Counted from the stretch's first letter, positions 42,136 to 50,363 are shown. The stretch is 64,000 bases of DNA from Pseudomonas wadenswilerensis (GCF_900497695.1 NZ_UIDD01000011.1:359562-423561), one strand, 5' to 3'. The notes: a model not told the origin generated them from the letters alone. A program made the numbers and translations.

Positions 42136-43454
42136 TGAGCACTGCGCGCGAGCCAGGCTTGATCAAGCGCGGGGTGCTCTGGCTGCTGTTGCTCGGCCCG
42201 CTGTTCTTTCTCAGCTATGGCCTGACCAACACCTACACCGCCGGGCGCAGCGACGTCGGCAGCCTGGTGTTTGCCTGGGAAGGCAGCATCCCGCTGTGGC
42301 CCTGGACCATCATCCCGTACTGGTCGATCGACCTGCTCTACGGCCTGTCGTTCCTGCTGCCGCTGAGCCGTCGGGAGATGGACCGCCATGCCCTGCGCCT
42401 GCTCAGCGCGCAGGTCATCTGCATCCTCGGTTTTCTGCTCTGGCCGCTGCGTTTCACCGTCGAACGGCCAGCGCTGGATGGCCTGTTCGGCTGGTTGTTC
42501 GATGTGCTGATGGGCTTCGACAAACCGTTCAACCAGGCGCCGTCGCTGCACATCGCCTTGCTGGTGATCATCTGGGCGATGTTTGCCCGGCATATCCACG
42601 CCAGGCTGCCACGCTTGCTGGTACATGGCTGGATGGCGCTGATCGGCCTGTCGGTGCTGACCACCTGGCAACACCACTTTATCGACCTGCCCAGCGGCGC
42701 GCTGGTGGGGGTGCTGTGCGTTTGGCTGTGGCCGGTTGACGGCCGGCCGGTGCTGCGCCATCTGCAACTTGCCCGCGATCCGCAGCGCTGGCGCCTGGCG
42801 CTGCGCTATGGGGCCGGGGCGGCAGTGCTGGTGGGACTGGCGCTGTACCTGGGCGGCGTCGCCCTGTGGTTGATGTGGCCGGCGGTCGCGCTGCTGGTGG
42901 TGGCGCTCAACTATGCGCAACTGGGCGCCGAAGGCTTTCAGAAAGGGTCCGATGGCCGGCTCTCGTATGCCGCGCGCTGGTTGCTGGCGCCCTACCTGAT
43001 TGGTGCCTGGCTCAACTCACGCTGGTGGACGCGGCGTCATCCTCAAGCGGATGAAGTGTGCGATGGCGTGTACCTCGGGCGAATTCCGGGCAAGGGTCAA
43101 GCCGCGCACTTCGCCGCCATTGTCGATCTGTGCGCCGAACTGCCAGCGTCGCTTGCCCCGGGCCAGGCCTACTGCGCCCTGCCCAGCCTCGATCTGGTCG
43201 TGCCCACGGCCGAGCGCTGCCGGGACGCGGCAGCGGCCATCGAGCAACTGCGCCAGCAGGGCCCGGTGCTGGTCTGCTGCGCCCTCGGTTACTCCCGCAG
43301 CGCCAGCGCCGTGGCCGCCTGGCTGGTGCTCAGCGGGCGCTGCAGCGATGCCCGGCAAGCGCAGCAACGCATCAGCCAGGCACGCCCCGGGGTGGTCCTG
43401 CATCCGCAGCACCTGCAGGTGATTGAACGCCTGCAAACGGAGCCTTGCCTGTGA
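42135..43454 (+). CDS. YnbD-like PAP2 / dual-specificity phosphatase fusion
   Basis: A 439-residue membrane protein. The N-terminal part (about 1-205, six helices) is PAP2-like with PSLH (136-139) and HHFIDLPSG (180-188). The Arg of the usual SRx5Hx3D motif is Val174, and the HHxxD shape recalls PAP2_3 transferases of the Aur1/sphingomyelin-synthase type. After two to three more helices the C-terminal domain is a dual-specificity/tyrosine-type phosphatase: Asp353 and Cys382-x5-Arg388 in VCCALGYSRS. Together it could remove or exchange a lipid phosphate. It overlaps genes on both sides. Confidence 0.82.
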   Translation: MSTAREPGLIKRGVLWLLLLGPLFFLSYGLTNTYTAGRSDVGSLVFAWEGSIPLWPWTIIPYWSIDLLYGLSFLLPLSRREMDRHALRLLSAQVICILGFLLWPLRFTVERPALDGLFGWLFDVLMGFDKPFNQAPSLHIALLVIIWAMFARHIHARLPRLLVHGWMALIGLSVLTTWQHHFIDLPSGALVGVLCVWLWPVDGRPVLRHLQLARDPQRWRLALRYGAGAAVLVGLALYLGGVALWLMWPAVALLVVALNYAQLGAEGFQKGSDGRLSYAARWLLAPYLIGAWLNSRWWTRRHPQADEVCDGVYLGRIPGKGQAAHFAAIVDLCAELPASLAPGQAYCALPSLDLVVPTAERCRDAAAAIEQLRQQGPVLVCCALGYSRSASAVAAWLVLSGRCSDARQAQQRISQARPGVVLHPQHLQVIERLQTEPCL

Positions 43455-43909
43455 GCGGCGAAATCCACCTGGCCCTGGTCGCCAGCCTGCTCAAGCGCGG
43501 GCGGCAGGTCGAGCGCCTGGCCGACGGCATCAGCTTGCTGGCGGTGTTTTTTGGCCTCGCGGTGCTGCTGATCGGCACGCCCGCCCCGTGGTTGAGCAGC
43601 GTGCTGTGCAGCGTGTTGCTGTTGGCCGGCTTGCTGCAAAAGTTTTTCGCCATACGCGTAGCACTGGATGCCGATCTGTTTGCGCACCTGGCCACCCGCA
43701 GCGATCAGCTCGCGCAGCACACCCAGGCGCTGGACCAGTCGTTGTGCGCCCTGGGCCTGAAGGCCAACCCGGTCGACAACCGCGACTGGCAGTCACGCGG
43801 CCTGGCAGCCATGGGCCTGCTGCGCAAACAACTCCTGTGCTTTGCGGTACAGGCCCTGCTGGCGCTGGCCGGCATCCTGCTTTTGCCCTTGTTTCACTCC
43901 GCCGGATAA
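43451..43909 (+). CDS. Small membrane protein of unknown function in the lipid operon
   Basis: A 152-residue protein that I do not recognise. GTG start overlaps the stop of the preceding gene (GTGA). It has two membrane helices at about 25-65 (LLAVFFGLAVLLIG and VLCSVLLLAGLLQKFF), a soluble, coiled-coil-like middle with HLATRSDQLAQHTQALDQSL, and a C-terminal hydrophobic helix (LLCFAVQALLALAGILLLPL). Tight coupling to the lipid enzymes suggests a scaffold or accessory subunit; that is inference only. Confidence 0.7.
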   Translation: MSGEIHLALVASLLKRGRQVERLADGISLLAVFFGLAVLLIGTPAPWLSSVLCSVLLLAGLLQKFFAIRVALDADLFAHLATRSDQLAQHTQALDQSLCALGLKANPVDNRDWQSRGLAAMGLLRKQLLCFAVQALLALAGILLLPLFHSAG

Positions 43910-43920
43910 GGACCTTGCCC

Positions 43921-44544
43921 ATGCTTGCTGCCCTCACCGCCTTTGCCATCACCTCGGTCGCCCGCCTGATCACCGGCGCCCGCGCCCTGTGGCTGGGCTG
44001 CACGCCGCAACCGGTGCAACGGCTGTACTACGCCAACCACAGCAGCCACGGCGACTTCGTGCTGATCTGGGCCTCGCTGCCCCAGCCCCTGCGCCAGCAC
44101 ACGCGACCGGTGGCCGGTGCCGATTACTGGCAAAAACCCGGCATCCGCCAGTTCCTGATCAAGCGGGTGTTCAATGGCGTGCTGATCGACCGCCAGCACA
44201 GCGACGCCACAAGCAACCCTTTGCAACCGATCCAGGATGCGCTGGCCCAGGGTGATTCGCTGATCTTCTTTCCCGAAGGCACGCGCAACCTCAGCGACGA
44301 ACCGTTGCTGGCGTTCAAGAGCGGACTGTTCCACCTGGCCAGCGCCCACCCGCAGGTCGAGGTGATCCCGGTATGGATCGCCAACCTCAACCGGGTCATG
44401 CCCAAGGGTCGTGCCCTGCCGCTGCCCTTGCTGTGCACCCTGAGCTTTGGCGAGCCGCTGCACCTGCAAGCGGACGAAAGCAAGCACGCGTTTCTCGACC
44501 GGGCCCGCCAGGCCCTGTTGGCCCTGGCCCCGAAGGAATCCTGA
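43921..44544 (+). CDS. PlsC-like 1-acylglycerol-phosphate acyltransferase
   Basis: A 207-residue acyltransferase. The catalytic HX4D is H40-D45 in YYANHSSHGDFVL, the acceptor motif is FFPEGTRNLSD (EGTR around 119-122), and motif IV is VIPVWIANLNRVMPKG. It would acylate a lysophosphatidate-type acceptor at the membrane. In this operon it provides phosphatidate for the cytidylyltransferase encoded next. It lies 11 bases after the previous gene and one base before the next. Confidence 0.87.
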   Translation: MLAALTAFAITSVARLITGARALWLGCTPQPVQRLYYANHSSHGDFVLIWASLPQPLRQHTRPVAGADYWQKPGIRQFLIKRVFNGVLIDRQHSDATSNPLQPIQDALAQGDSLIFFPEGTRNLSDEPLLAFKSGLFHLASAHPQVEVIPVWIANLNRVMPKGRALPLPLLCTLSFGEPLHLQADESKHAFLDRARQALLALAPKES

Positions 44545-44545
44545 G

Positions 44546-45478
44546 ATGGACAACAACACCCTTTCGCTGTTCGCCGGCATTGGCGGCCTGCTGTTGCTCG
44601 CCAGCCTGATCGGCCGCCTGCTCAAATGGCGCGCCGGCCCGGCGCCCCACGCGGTAATCGACAACCTCAACGCGCGGATCAACGCCTGGTGGGTGATGGT
44701 CCTGGTCATCGGCCTGGCGTTTCTGTTCGGCAAGCTGGGGGTGATCCTGCTGTTCTACTGCGTGTCGTTCTACGCCCTGCGTGAGTTCCTCACCCTGACG
44801 CCAACCCGGCGCAGCGACTACCCGGCACTGGTCGCGGCGTTCTACGTCGCCCTGCCGGTGCAGTACCTGTTGATTGCCATGGACTGGTACGGGCTGTTCA
44901 GCATTTTCATCCCGGTCTATCTGTTCCTGCTGCTGCCGATCCTGGCCAGCTTCGGCGGCGATACCACGCGCTTTTTGGAGCGTGCCTCGAAGGTGCAGTG
45001 GGGGTTGATGATCGCGGTCTACTGCCTGTCCTCGGTACCGGCCTTGATGACCCTGGATATCCCCGGATACGAAGGCCGCAACCTGCTGCTGATTGCCTGG
45101 CTGATCCTCGTGGTGCAAATCTCCGATGTGCTGCAGTACGTCTGCGGCAAGCTGTTCGGCAAGCACAAGGTGGCGCCCAAGCTGTCACCCTCAAAGACCG
45201 TCGAAGGCCTGGTCGGTGGCGTGGCCCTGGCCACTCTGATCGGCGCCACCCTGTGCTGGATCACCCCGTTCAGCTTCTGGCAGGCGGCGCTGATGGCCCT
45301 GACCGTCAACCTCATGGGCTTTGCCGGCGGCCTGGTGATGTCGGCGATCAAGCGCGACCGCGGCGTGAAGGACTGGGGCCATATGATCGAAGGCCACGGC
45401 GGCATGCTCGACCGCATGGACTCGGTATGCTTCGCCGCGCCGGTGTTCTTCCACTTCGTCCGTTACTGGTGGGCCTGA
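44546..45478 (+). CDS. YnbB/CdsA-like phosphatidate cytidylyltransferase
   Basis: A 310-residue polytopic membrane enzyme that would make CDP-diacylglycerol from CTP and phosphatidate. The family signature is clear near the C-terminus: KLSPSKTVEGLVGG and the charged loop SAIKRDRGVKDWGHMIEGHG followed by GMLDRMDS, which hold the metal and CTP ligands. Here the usual PGHGG is EGHGG. It is the last gene of the operon and probably a dedicated paralogue of the housekeeping CdsA. The product would feed the YnbA-like transferase. Confidence 0.87.
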   Translation: MDNNTLSLFAGIGGLLLLASLIGRLLKWRAGPAPHAVIDNLNARINAWWVMVLVIGLAFLFGKLGVILLFYCVSFYALREFLTLTPTRRSDYPALVAAFYVALPVQYLLIAMDWYGLFSIFIPVYLFLLLPILASFGGDTTRFLERASKVQWGLMIAVYCLSSVPALMTLDIPGYEGRNLLLIAWLILVVQISDVLQYVCGKLFGKHKVAPKLSPSKTVEGLVGGVALATLIGATLCWITPFSFWQAALMALTVNLMGFAGGLVMSAIKRDRGVKDWGHMIEGHGGMLDRMDSVCFAAPVFFHFVRYWWA

Positions 45479-45481
45479 TCG

Positions 45482-46240
45482 TCAGACCAACAGGTCGTAG
45501 GACAGCTTGCCGATCAAGATCAGCAGCAACACCAGGAACAGCGCGCGAACAAAGGGCACGCCCTTGTGCACCGCCAGCCAGGTGCCGGTCAACGCGCCGA
45601 GGATGTTGAAGGCGGCCATGGGGATGGCGATCAGGTAGAGCACGTTGCCGGTGGGAATGAAGAACATCAGTGCGGCGACGTTGGTGGCGATGTTCACCAG
45701 TTTCGCCGACGCCGAGGCATGCAGGAAGTCGAAGGCGAAGCAGCGAATGAACAGGAAGATCAGAAAGCTGCCGGTGCCGGGTCCGAACAGGCCGTCGTAA
45801 AAGCCGATGGCGCCACCGATGACGACCGCCAGCAGCTTCTCGCGGGTGCCGATGCGCATCGGCTTGTGCAGGGTACCGAAGTCCTTTTTCCAGAAGGTGT
45901 AGATCGCCATCAGCACAATCAGCACCAGCACCGCCGGGCGCATCAGCGACTGCGGCACCAGCGACACCGTGGCGGCGCCGACGAAGGCCATGGCAAAGGC
46001 TGCACAGGCCGCCGGGATCACCAGCCCCCAGTCGATCACCACCTTGCGCACGAACGAGCGTGCGGCAAACGCCGTACCGCACGCCGAGGCAACCTTGTTG
46101 GTGCCCAGCAATGCGGCCGGTGGCGATGCCGGCAGCACGTTGAACAGCGCCGGAATCTGGATCAGCCCGCCACCACCCACCGCCGCATCGATCAGCCCGG
46201 CGGCAAAGGCAAACACACAAAGAACGACGATATCGACCAT
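45482..46240 (-). CDS. TSUP-family (TauE/SafE, YfcA-like) transporter, copy 2
   Basis: A 252-residue protein with about eight membrane helices. The TSUP motif AFAAGLIDAAVGGGGLIQIP is near the N-terminus, and the second repeat has GAIGFYDGLFGPGTGSFLIF. It resembles YfcA more than copy 1. The substrate is unknown. It is divergent from a LysR gene with a TTGCAAT-N5-ATTGCAA palindrome between them. The stop abuts the convergent lipid operon within 4 bases. Confidence 0.88.
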   Translation of the reverse strand: MVDIVVLCVFAFAAGLIDAAVGGGGLIQIPALFNVLPASPPAALLGTNKVASACGTAFAARSFVRKVVIDWGLVIPAACAAFAMAFVGAATVSLVPQSLMRPAVLVLIVLMAIYTFWKKDFGTLHKPMRIGTREKLLAVVIGGAIGFYDGLFGPGTGSFLIFLFIRCFAFDFLHASASAKLVNIATNVAALMFFIPTGNVLYLIAIPMAAFNILGALTGTWLAVHKGVPFVRALFLVLLLILIGKLSYDLLV

Positions 46241-46302
46241 GGTTTCAGGCTCTGGTAGTCAAGGACGGGCGCGCCAAGGTTAACCAACGTCCGGGTTTTG
46301 TG

Positions 46303-46321
46303 TTGCAATGCCATATTGCAA
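46303..46321. promoter_or_regulatory. Candidate LysR operator
   Basis: TTGCAAT-GCCAT-ATTGCAA, perfect 7-base arms with a 5-base spacer, in the 101-base gap between the TSUP and LysR genes. It starts 38 bases before the LysR ATG. Confidence 0.55.
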
Positions 46322-46341
46322 AAACTGCAACGAGGTAACAC

Positions 46342-47250
46342 ATGGCCCTGGATATGCTCGCGGAGCTGGAAGCCTTCGCAATGGTTGCCCGCAAGCGCAG
46401 CTTCGTCGCCGCAGCACGCGCCCTGGGACGCTCGCCCAGTGCTGTGACCCGCGCCGTGCAGGCCCTGGAAGAAAACGCCGGGGCCAAGCTGTTCAATCGC
46501 TCGAGCAACGCCGTAAGCCTGACCGAGGCAGGTGAACGCTTGCTGCCCTACGCCTACAAAATGCTCGATCTGCAACGTGAGGCCGATGAGGAGCTGACCG
46601 GGCTCAGCGGCCTGGCTTCCGGCTGGGTGCGGTTTTCCGCCCCCGAATCGCTGGCGCAGGTATTGCCCGGTCTGATTGCACAGTACGGCGAGCGCTACTC
46701 GCAGGTGAACGTCGATGTGATCTTCAGCGACGAGCCGATCGACCCGGCCAAAAGCAAACTGGATTTCTCGATTCGTGGCGCCTTCGCCCAGGACAGCGAG
46801 CTGATCGGCTACCCCCTGTGGCGCTACTCACGCTCGCTGTATGCCAGCCCCGCTTACCTGCACCGGCATGGCGTACCCGAGACGATCGAGGCACTGGAAG
46901 CGCATGCGCTGATCCTGCATACCGCGCCGCGGATTCTCAAGGAGTGGAAGTTTCGCAGCGCCGATCAGGCCGTCAGCCTGCGAGTGCACCCCAGGTTTCG
47001 CTTCAGCTCCGGGGTTGCCGTATTCCAGGCCGCCCTGGCCGGTGTCGGCATCGCCCGCCTGGCCGACTGGCTGGCCGAACCCGAGGTGCAGGCTGGGCGC
47101 CTGCAGCGGGTCTGCGCCGAGTACCGGCTGACCGCCAGTAACGGCGACAGCCCGCAAATGCACGCGGTGTACCCGGCCGGCACGCTGCCGCAACGGGTCA
47201 AAGCGCTGCTGGAAGTGATCCGCGGCTTTGGCGACAGCCTTGATCGATAG
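46342..47250 (+). CDS. LysR-family regulator next to TSUP copy 2
   Basis: A 302-residue LysR-type regulator. The winged helix is MLAELEAFAMVARKRSFVAA with LGRSPSAVTRAVQALEENAG. The effector domain has LPGLIAQYGERYSQVNVDVIF and SKLDFSIRGAFAQDSELIGYP, as in the CrgA-like subgroup. Its position opposite the TSUP gene, with a palindrome in between, predicts control of that transporter and of itself. Confidence 0.9.
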   Translation: MALDMLAELEAFAMVARKRSFVAAARALGRSPSAVTRAVQALEENAGAKLFNRSSNAVSLTEAGERLLPYAYKMLDLQREADEELTGLSGLASGWVRFSAPESLAQVLPGLIAQYGERYSQVNVDVIFSDEPIDPAKSKLDFSIRGAFAQDSELIGYPLWRYSRSLYASPAYLHRHGVPETIEALEAHALILHTAPRILKEWKFRSADQAVSLRVHPRFRFSSGVAVFQAALAGVGIARLADWLAEPEVQAGRLQRVCAEYRLTASNGDSPQMHAVYPAGTLPQRVKALLEVIRGFGDSLDR

Positions 47251-47355
47251 GCACGGATTTGCGCTCCCAGACACCTGAAGGTCGAGACCAGACATTTGCC
47301 GGGCACCGATAGCGACTATGGTGATGGACCTTTGAGCCATCCTCTGGAGCCTGGA

Positions 47356-47700
47356 ATGTCCGATTTCATCACCGTGCTGCGCGAGACCTGCCCTACCCCC
47401 GTGCTGGATGCGACCAAGTGGCAACGCATCGGCGGCGACCCGCACACCGTCAACCTCAACGCCTATGTGTCGGCCGATGGCAGCAAGATCATGGGCACCT
47501 GGATCTGCACGCCGGGCAAGTTCCAGGTCAATTACGAGAAGTGGGAGTATTGCCATTTTCTGGACGGCTACTGCGTGATCACCCCGGAAGGTGAGCAGCC
47601 GGTGCACCTGAAAGCCGGTGATGTGTTCGTCATCGAACCGGGGATGAAAGGCACCTGGGAAGTGGTGGAGACGGTACGCAAGTACTTCGTTTTTGCCTGA
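47356..47700 (+). CDS. Cupin-domain protein (Cupin_3 / DUF861)
   Basis: A 114-residue single cupin. Motif 1 is seen at TWICTPGKFQVNYEKWEYCH and motif 2 at HLKAGDVFVIEPGMKGTWEV. The pattern EKWEYCHFLDGYCVITPEG is typical of the (S)-ureidoglycine-aminohydrolase-type cupin group of unknown substrates. ATG at 47356 follows GGAGCC. It stands alone between a LysR gene and the mmsB end, with a REP pair after its stop. Confidence 0.85.
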   Translation: MSDFITVLRETCPTPVLDATKWQRIGGDPHTVNLNAYVSADGSKIMGTWICTPGKFQVNYEKWEYCHFLDGYCVITPEGEQPVHLKAGDVFVIEPGMKGTWEVVETVRKYFVFA

Positions 47701-47723
47701 CCGCCGGGGCTGCCTTGGCAGCC

Positions 47724-47796
47724 CATCGCTGGCAAGGCCAGCTCCCACAGAATGATGTGTGCGCAGTACCTGTGGGAGCCAGCCTTGCTGGCGATG
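47724..47796. repeat. REP pair (REPIN), variant
   Basis: The left unit is GCTGGCaagGCCAGCTCCCACA, the right unit TGTGGGAGCCAGCCTTGCTG. It lies between the convergent cupin and mmsB genes. Confidence 0.8.
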
Positions 47797-47802
47797 CTCT
47801 TT

Positions 47803-48690
47803 TTACTCGGGCTTGCGATAACCTTCGACAATCGCCGAGAAATCCTTGCCACCCTCGCCGCGCAAACTCATGGCCTGGTACAGCTGCTGGGCCACCGCGC
47901 CGAGAATCACCGGCTGGTGCGCCTGACGTGCGGCTTCTGTCGCCAGCCCCAGGTCCTTGAGCATCAGCTCGGCACCAAAGCCACCGGTATAGCCACGCGA
48001 TGCCGGGGCCGTCTCGATAATGCCCGGCCACGGGTTGTAGGTGTCCGAACTCCAGCAGCGGCCGGTTGAGCTGTTGATGATCCCGGCCAATACCTTGATG
48101 TCGATCCCCAGCGCATTGCCCAGGGCCATGGCTTCGGACACGCCGATCATCGAGATGCCCAGCAGCAGGTTGTTGCAGATCTTGGCAATTTGCCCGGTGC
48201 CGACATCGCCGCAGTGGACGATGTTGCGGCCCATCTGCGCCAGCACCGGTTGCAGGGTGGCGAACAGCGCGTCGCTGGCACCAACCATGAAGGTCAGGGT
48301 GCCGGCCGCAGCGCCACCGGTACCACCGGACACCGGTGCATCGGCCAGGTCGACGCCCTGTTTGGCCGCAGCAGCCGCTACATCGCGGGCCGTCTGCGGG
48401 TCGATGGTGCTGCAGTCAACCACCGGGGTACCGGCCTTGACACCGGCCAGCACACCGTCTTCGTTGAGGTACACACCGCGCACGTGGGCAGCAGCTGGCA
48501 GCATGGTGATCACCAGCTCGCTCTGCTGCGCGGCGTCGCGCGGCGAGCTGCTGATCTGCCCACCGAGCTCGGCAAGTTCAGCCAGCACGGTCTTGTTCAG
48601 GTCGAACAGGTTCAGCTGATGCCCGGCCTTGATCAGGTTGCGGGCCATGGGCGCGCCCATGTTGCCCAGGCCGATGAATGCGATACGCAT
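47803..48690 (-). CDS. mmsB: 3-Hydroxyisobutyrate dehydrogenase
   Basis: A 295-residue NAD-dependent enzyme of valine degradation, oxidising 3-hydroxyisobutyrate to methylmalonate semialdehyde. The Rossmann motif is FIGLGNMGAPMARNL; the substrate motif is DAPVSGGTGGAAAGTLTFMV; the catalytic Lys lies in GTGQIAKICNNLLLG. GGAG precedes the ATG. It is 10 bases downstream of mmsA in the same operon. Confidence 0.96.
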   Translation of the reverse strand: MRIAFIGLGNMGAPMARNLIKAGHQLNLFDLNKTVLAELAELGGQISSSPRDAAQQSELVITMLPAAAHVRGVYLNEDGVLAGVKAGTPVVDCSTIDPQTARDVAAAAAKQGVDLADAPVSGGTGGAAAGTLTFMVGASDALFATLQPVLAQMGRNIVHCGDVGTGQIAKICNNLLLGISMIGVSEAMALGNALGIDIKVLAGIINSSTGRCWSSDTYNPWPGIIETAPASRGYTGGFGAELMLKDLGLATEAARQAHQPVILGAVAQQLYQAMSLRGEGGKDFSAIVEGYRKPE

Positions 48691-48700
48691 GATGAACTCC

Positions 48701-50227
48701 TTAGCGCAGGCTGATGGTGGTGTTCACGCCATCGTTGACGCTGTCATCATCGAACCAGCGGCTGGTGACGGTCTTGGTCTGAGTGTAGAACTGCACCACC
48801 TGTTTGCCGTACGGGCCGAGGTCGCCGAGTTTGGAGCCGCGCGAGCCTGTGAAGCTGAAGAACGGTACCGGTACAGGAATCGGAATGTTGATGCCGACCT
48901 GGCCAACGTCGATTTCGTTCTGGAACTTGCGCGCCGCCGCACCGCTCTGGGTGAACAAGCCGGTGCCGTTGCCGAAGGGGTTGCGGTTGACCAGGGCGAT
49001 AGCTTCGTCGAGGGTGTCGACTTCCAGCACCACCAGCACCGGGCCGAAGATTTCCTGGGTGTAGATCTGCATGTCGGTGGTCACCCCGGAGAACAGGGTC
49101 GGGCCAACGAAATTGCCTTGCTCGTAGCCCGGCACACTGACTTCGCGGCCATCGAGCTCAAGCTTGGCGCCTTCCTTGATGCCGCTTTCGATCAGTCCCA
49201 GCACTCGCTCCTTGGCGCGCTTTGAAATCAGCGGGCCGACATCGGTACCCGGCTCGCTGCCGGCGTTGACCTTGAGGTTGGCGGCCAGCTCTTTGAGCTC
49301 CGGCAGCCACTCGCGGGCCTTGCCCACCAGCACCGCGACCGAGGTGGCCATGCAGCGCTGACCGGCCGCGCCGAAACCGGCACCGACCAGGGCATTGAGG
49401 GTTTGCGTACGGTTGGCGTCCGGCAGCACCACGGCGTGGTTCTTCGCGCCCATCATCGACTGCACGCGCTTGCCGTGCTGACCAGCCAGGTTGTACACGT
49501 GAGTGCCGACCTCAGTGGAGCCGACGAAGGAGATCGCCTTGATGTCGCTGTGGGTGCACAGCGCATCGACCACCTGCTTGCCACCATGGACGACGTTGAG
49601 CACGCCGGCCGGCACACCGGCTTCGATGGCCAGCTCCACCAGCATCATGGTCGACAGCGGGTCCTGCTCGGATGGCTTGAGTACGAAGGTGTTGCCGCAG
49701 ACGATGGCCATCGGGAACATCCACAGCGGGATCATCGCCGGGAAGTTGAACGGGGTGATCCCGGCGCAGACGCCGATCGGCTGGCGCAGGGTGTAGGTAT
49801 CGACGCCGCCGGCAACGTTCTCGGCGAACTCGCCCATCTGCAGGCTGCCGATGCTGCAGGTATGCTCGACCACTTCCAGGCCGCGGAAGATATCGCCTTC
49901 AGCGTCGGCAATGGTCTTGCCCTGTTCGGCACTGAGGACCACGGCGATGCGCTTGGAGTGTTCACGAATCAGCGCCTGCAGCTTGAGCATGATGCGCATG
50001 CGCGCGCCGATCGGGGTGTCGCGCCAGGTCTTGAACGCACGCTGGCCGGCGGCGATGGCGGCGTCGACTTCTTCGGCGGTGGCGAAGGGTACGCGGGCCA
50101 GCACTTGCTGGGTGGCCGGGTTGACCACGTCGCGCCATTCGCTGGTTTTCGATTCGACCCATTGGCCGTCGATCAGCAGCTTGACCTGCTCGACCTTGGT
50201 CTGGCCGGGGGTGAGGGATGCGTTCAT
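48701..50227 (-). CDS. mmsA: Methylmalonate-semialdehyde dehydrogenase (CoA-acylating)
   Basis: A 508-residue aldehyde dehydrogenase of valine and inositol breakdown, making propionyl-CoA from methylmalonate semialdehyde, NAD+ and CoA. Signatures are ITPFNFPAMIPLWMFPMAIV, the catalytic Cys in GAAGQRCMATSVAVLV, and IPIPVPVPFFSFTGSRGSKL, which is specific for this ALDH subfamily. ATG at 50227 has CAGGAGAA upstream. First gene of mmsAB; a LysR gene lies divergently with a perfect palindrome between. Confidence 0.96.
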   Translation of the reverse strand: MNASLTPGQTKVEQVKLLIDGQWVESKTSEWRDVVNPATQQVLARVPFATAEEVDAAIAAGQRAFKTWRDTPIGARMRIMLKLQALIREHSKRIAVVLSAEQGKTIADAEGDIFRGLEVVEHTCSIGSLQMGEFAENVAGGVDTYTLRQPIGVCAGITPFNFPAMIPLWMFPMAIVCGNTFVLKPSEQDPLSTMMLVELAIEAGVPAGVLNVVHGGKQVVDALCTHSDIKAISFVGSTEVGTHVYNLAGQHGKRVQSMMGAKNHAVVLPDANRTQTLNALVGAGFGAAGQRCMATSVAVLVGKAREWLPELKELAANLKVNAGSEPGTDVGPLISKRAKERVLGLIESGIKEGAKLELDGREVSVPGYEQGNFVGPTLFSGVTTDMQIYTQEIFGPVLVVLEVDTLDEAIALVNRNPFGNGTGLFTQSGAAARKFQNEIDVGQVGINIPIPVPVPFFSFTGSRGSKLGDLGPYGKQVVQFYTQTKTVTSRWFDDDSVNDGVNTTISLR

Positions 50228-50316
50228 GTGCGTTCTCCTGAAATTGTTGTTAGGGAGAGATCGACGCCACCGGATCAGCCACGGCGGGCGCTTGGGTCCA
50301 GGGCTTTTTTGGAGTA

Positions 50317-50334
50317 TAGATGTGCAAACATCTA
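50317..50334. promoter_or_regulatory. Palindromic operator between mmsA and its LysR regulator
   Basis: TAGATGT-GCAA-ACATCTA, perfect 7-base arms with a 4-base spacer, 90 bases from mmsA and 30 bases from the LysR ATG. It is A+T rich in a G+C-rich region, as expected for an operator. Confidence 0.6.
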
Positions 50335-50363
50335 ATAAGAACGCACATAAAAGCCGGACCAAC

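Noticed and set aside
39745..45478. Lipid operon as a horizontally acquired island
   Set aside because: Codon and base composition look like the neighbours, and no integrase, tRNA or direct repeats flank it.
7316..47796. Repeated palindromic units as a CRISPR array or insertion-sequence ends
   Set aside because: The units are dispersed inverted REP pairs of one to two copies, without regular spacers, cas genes or transposases.
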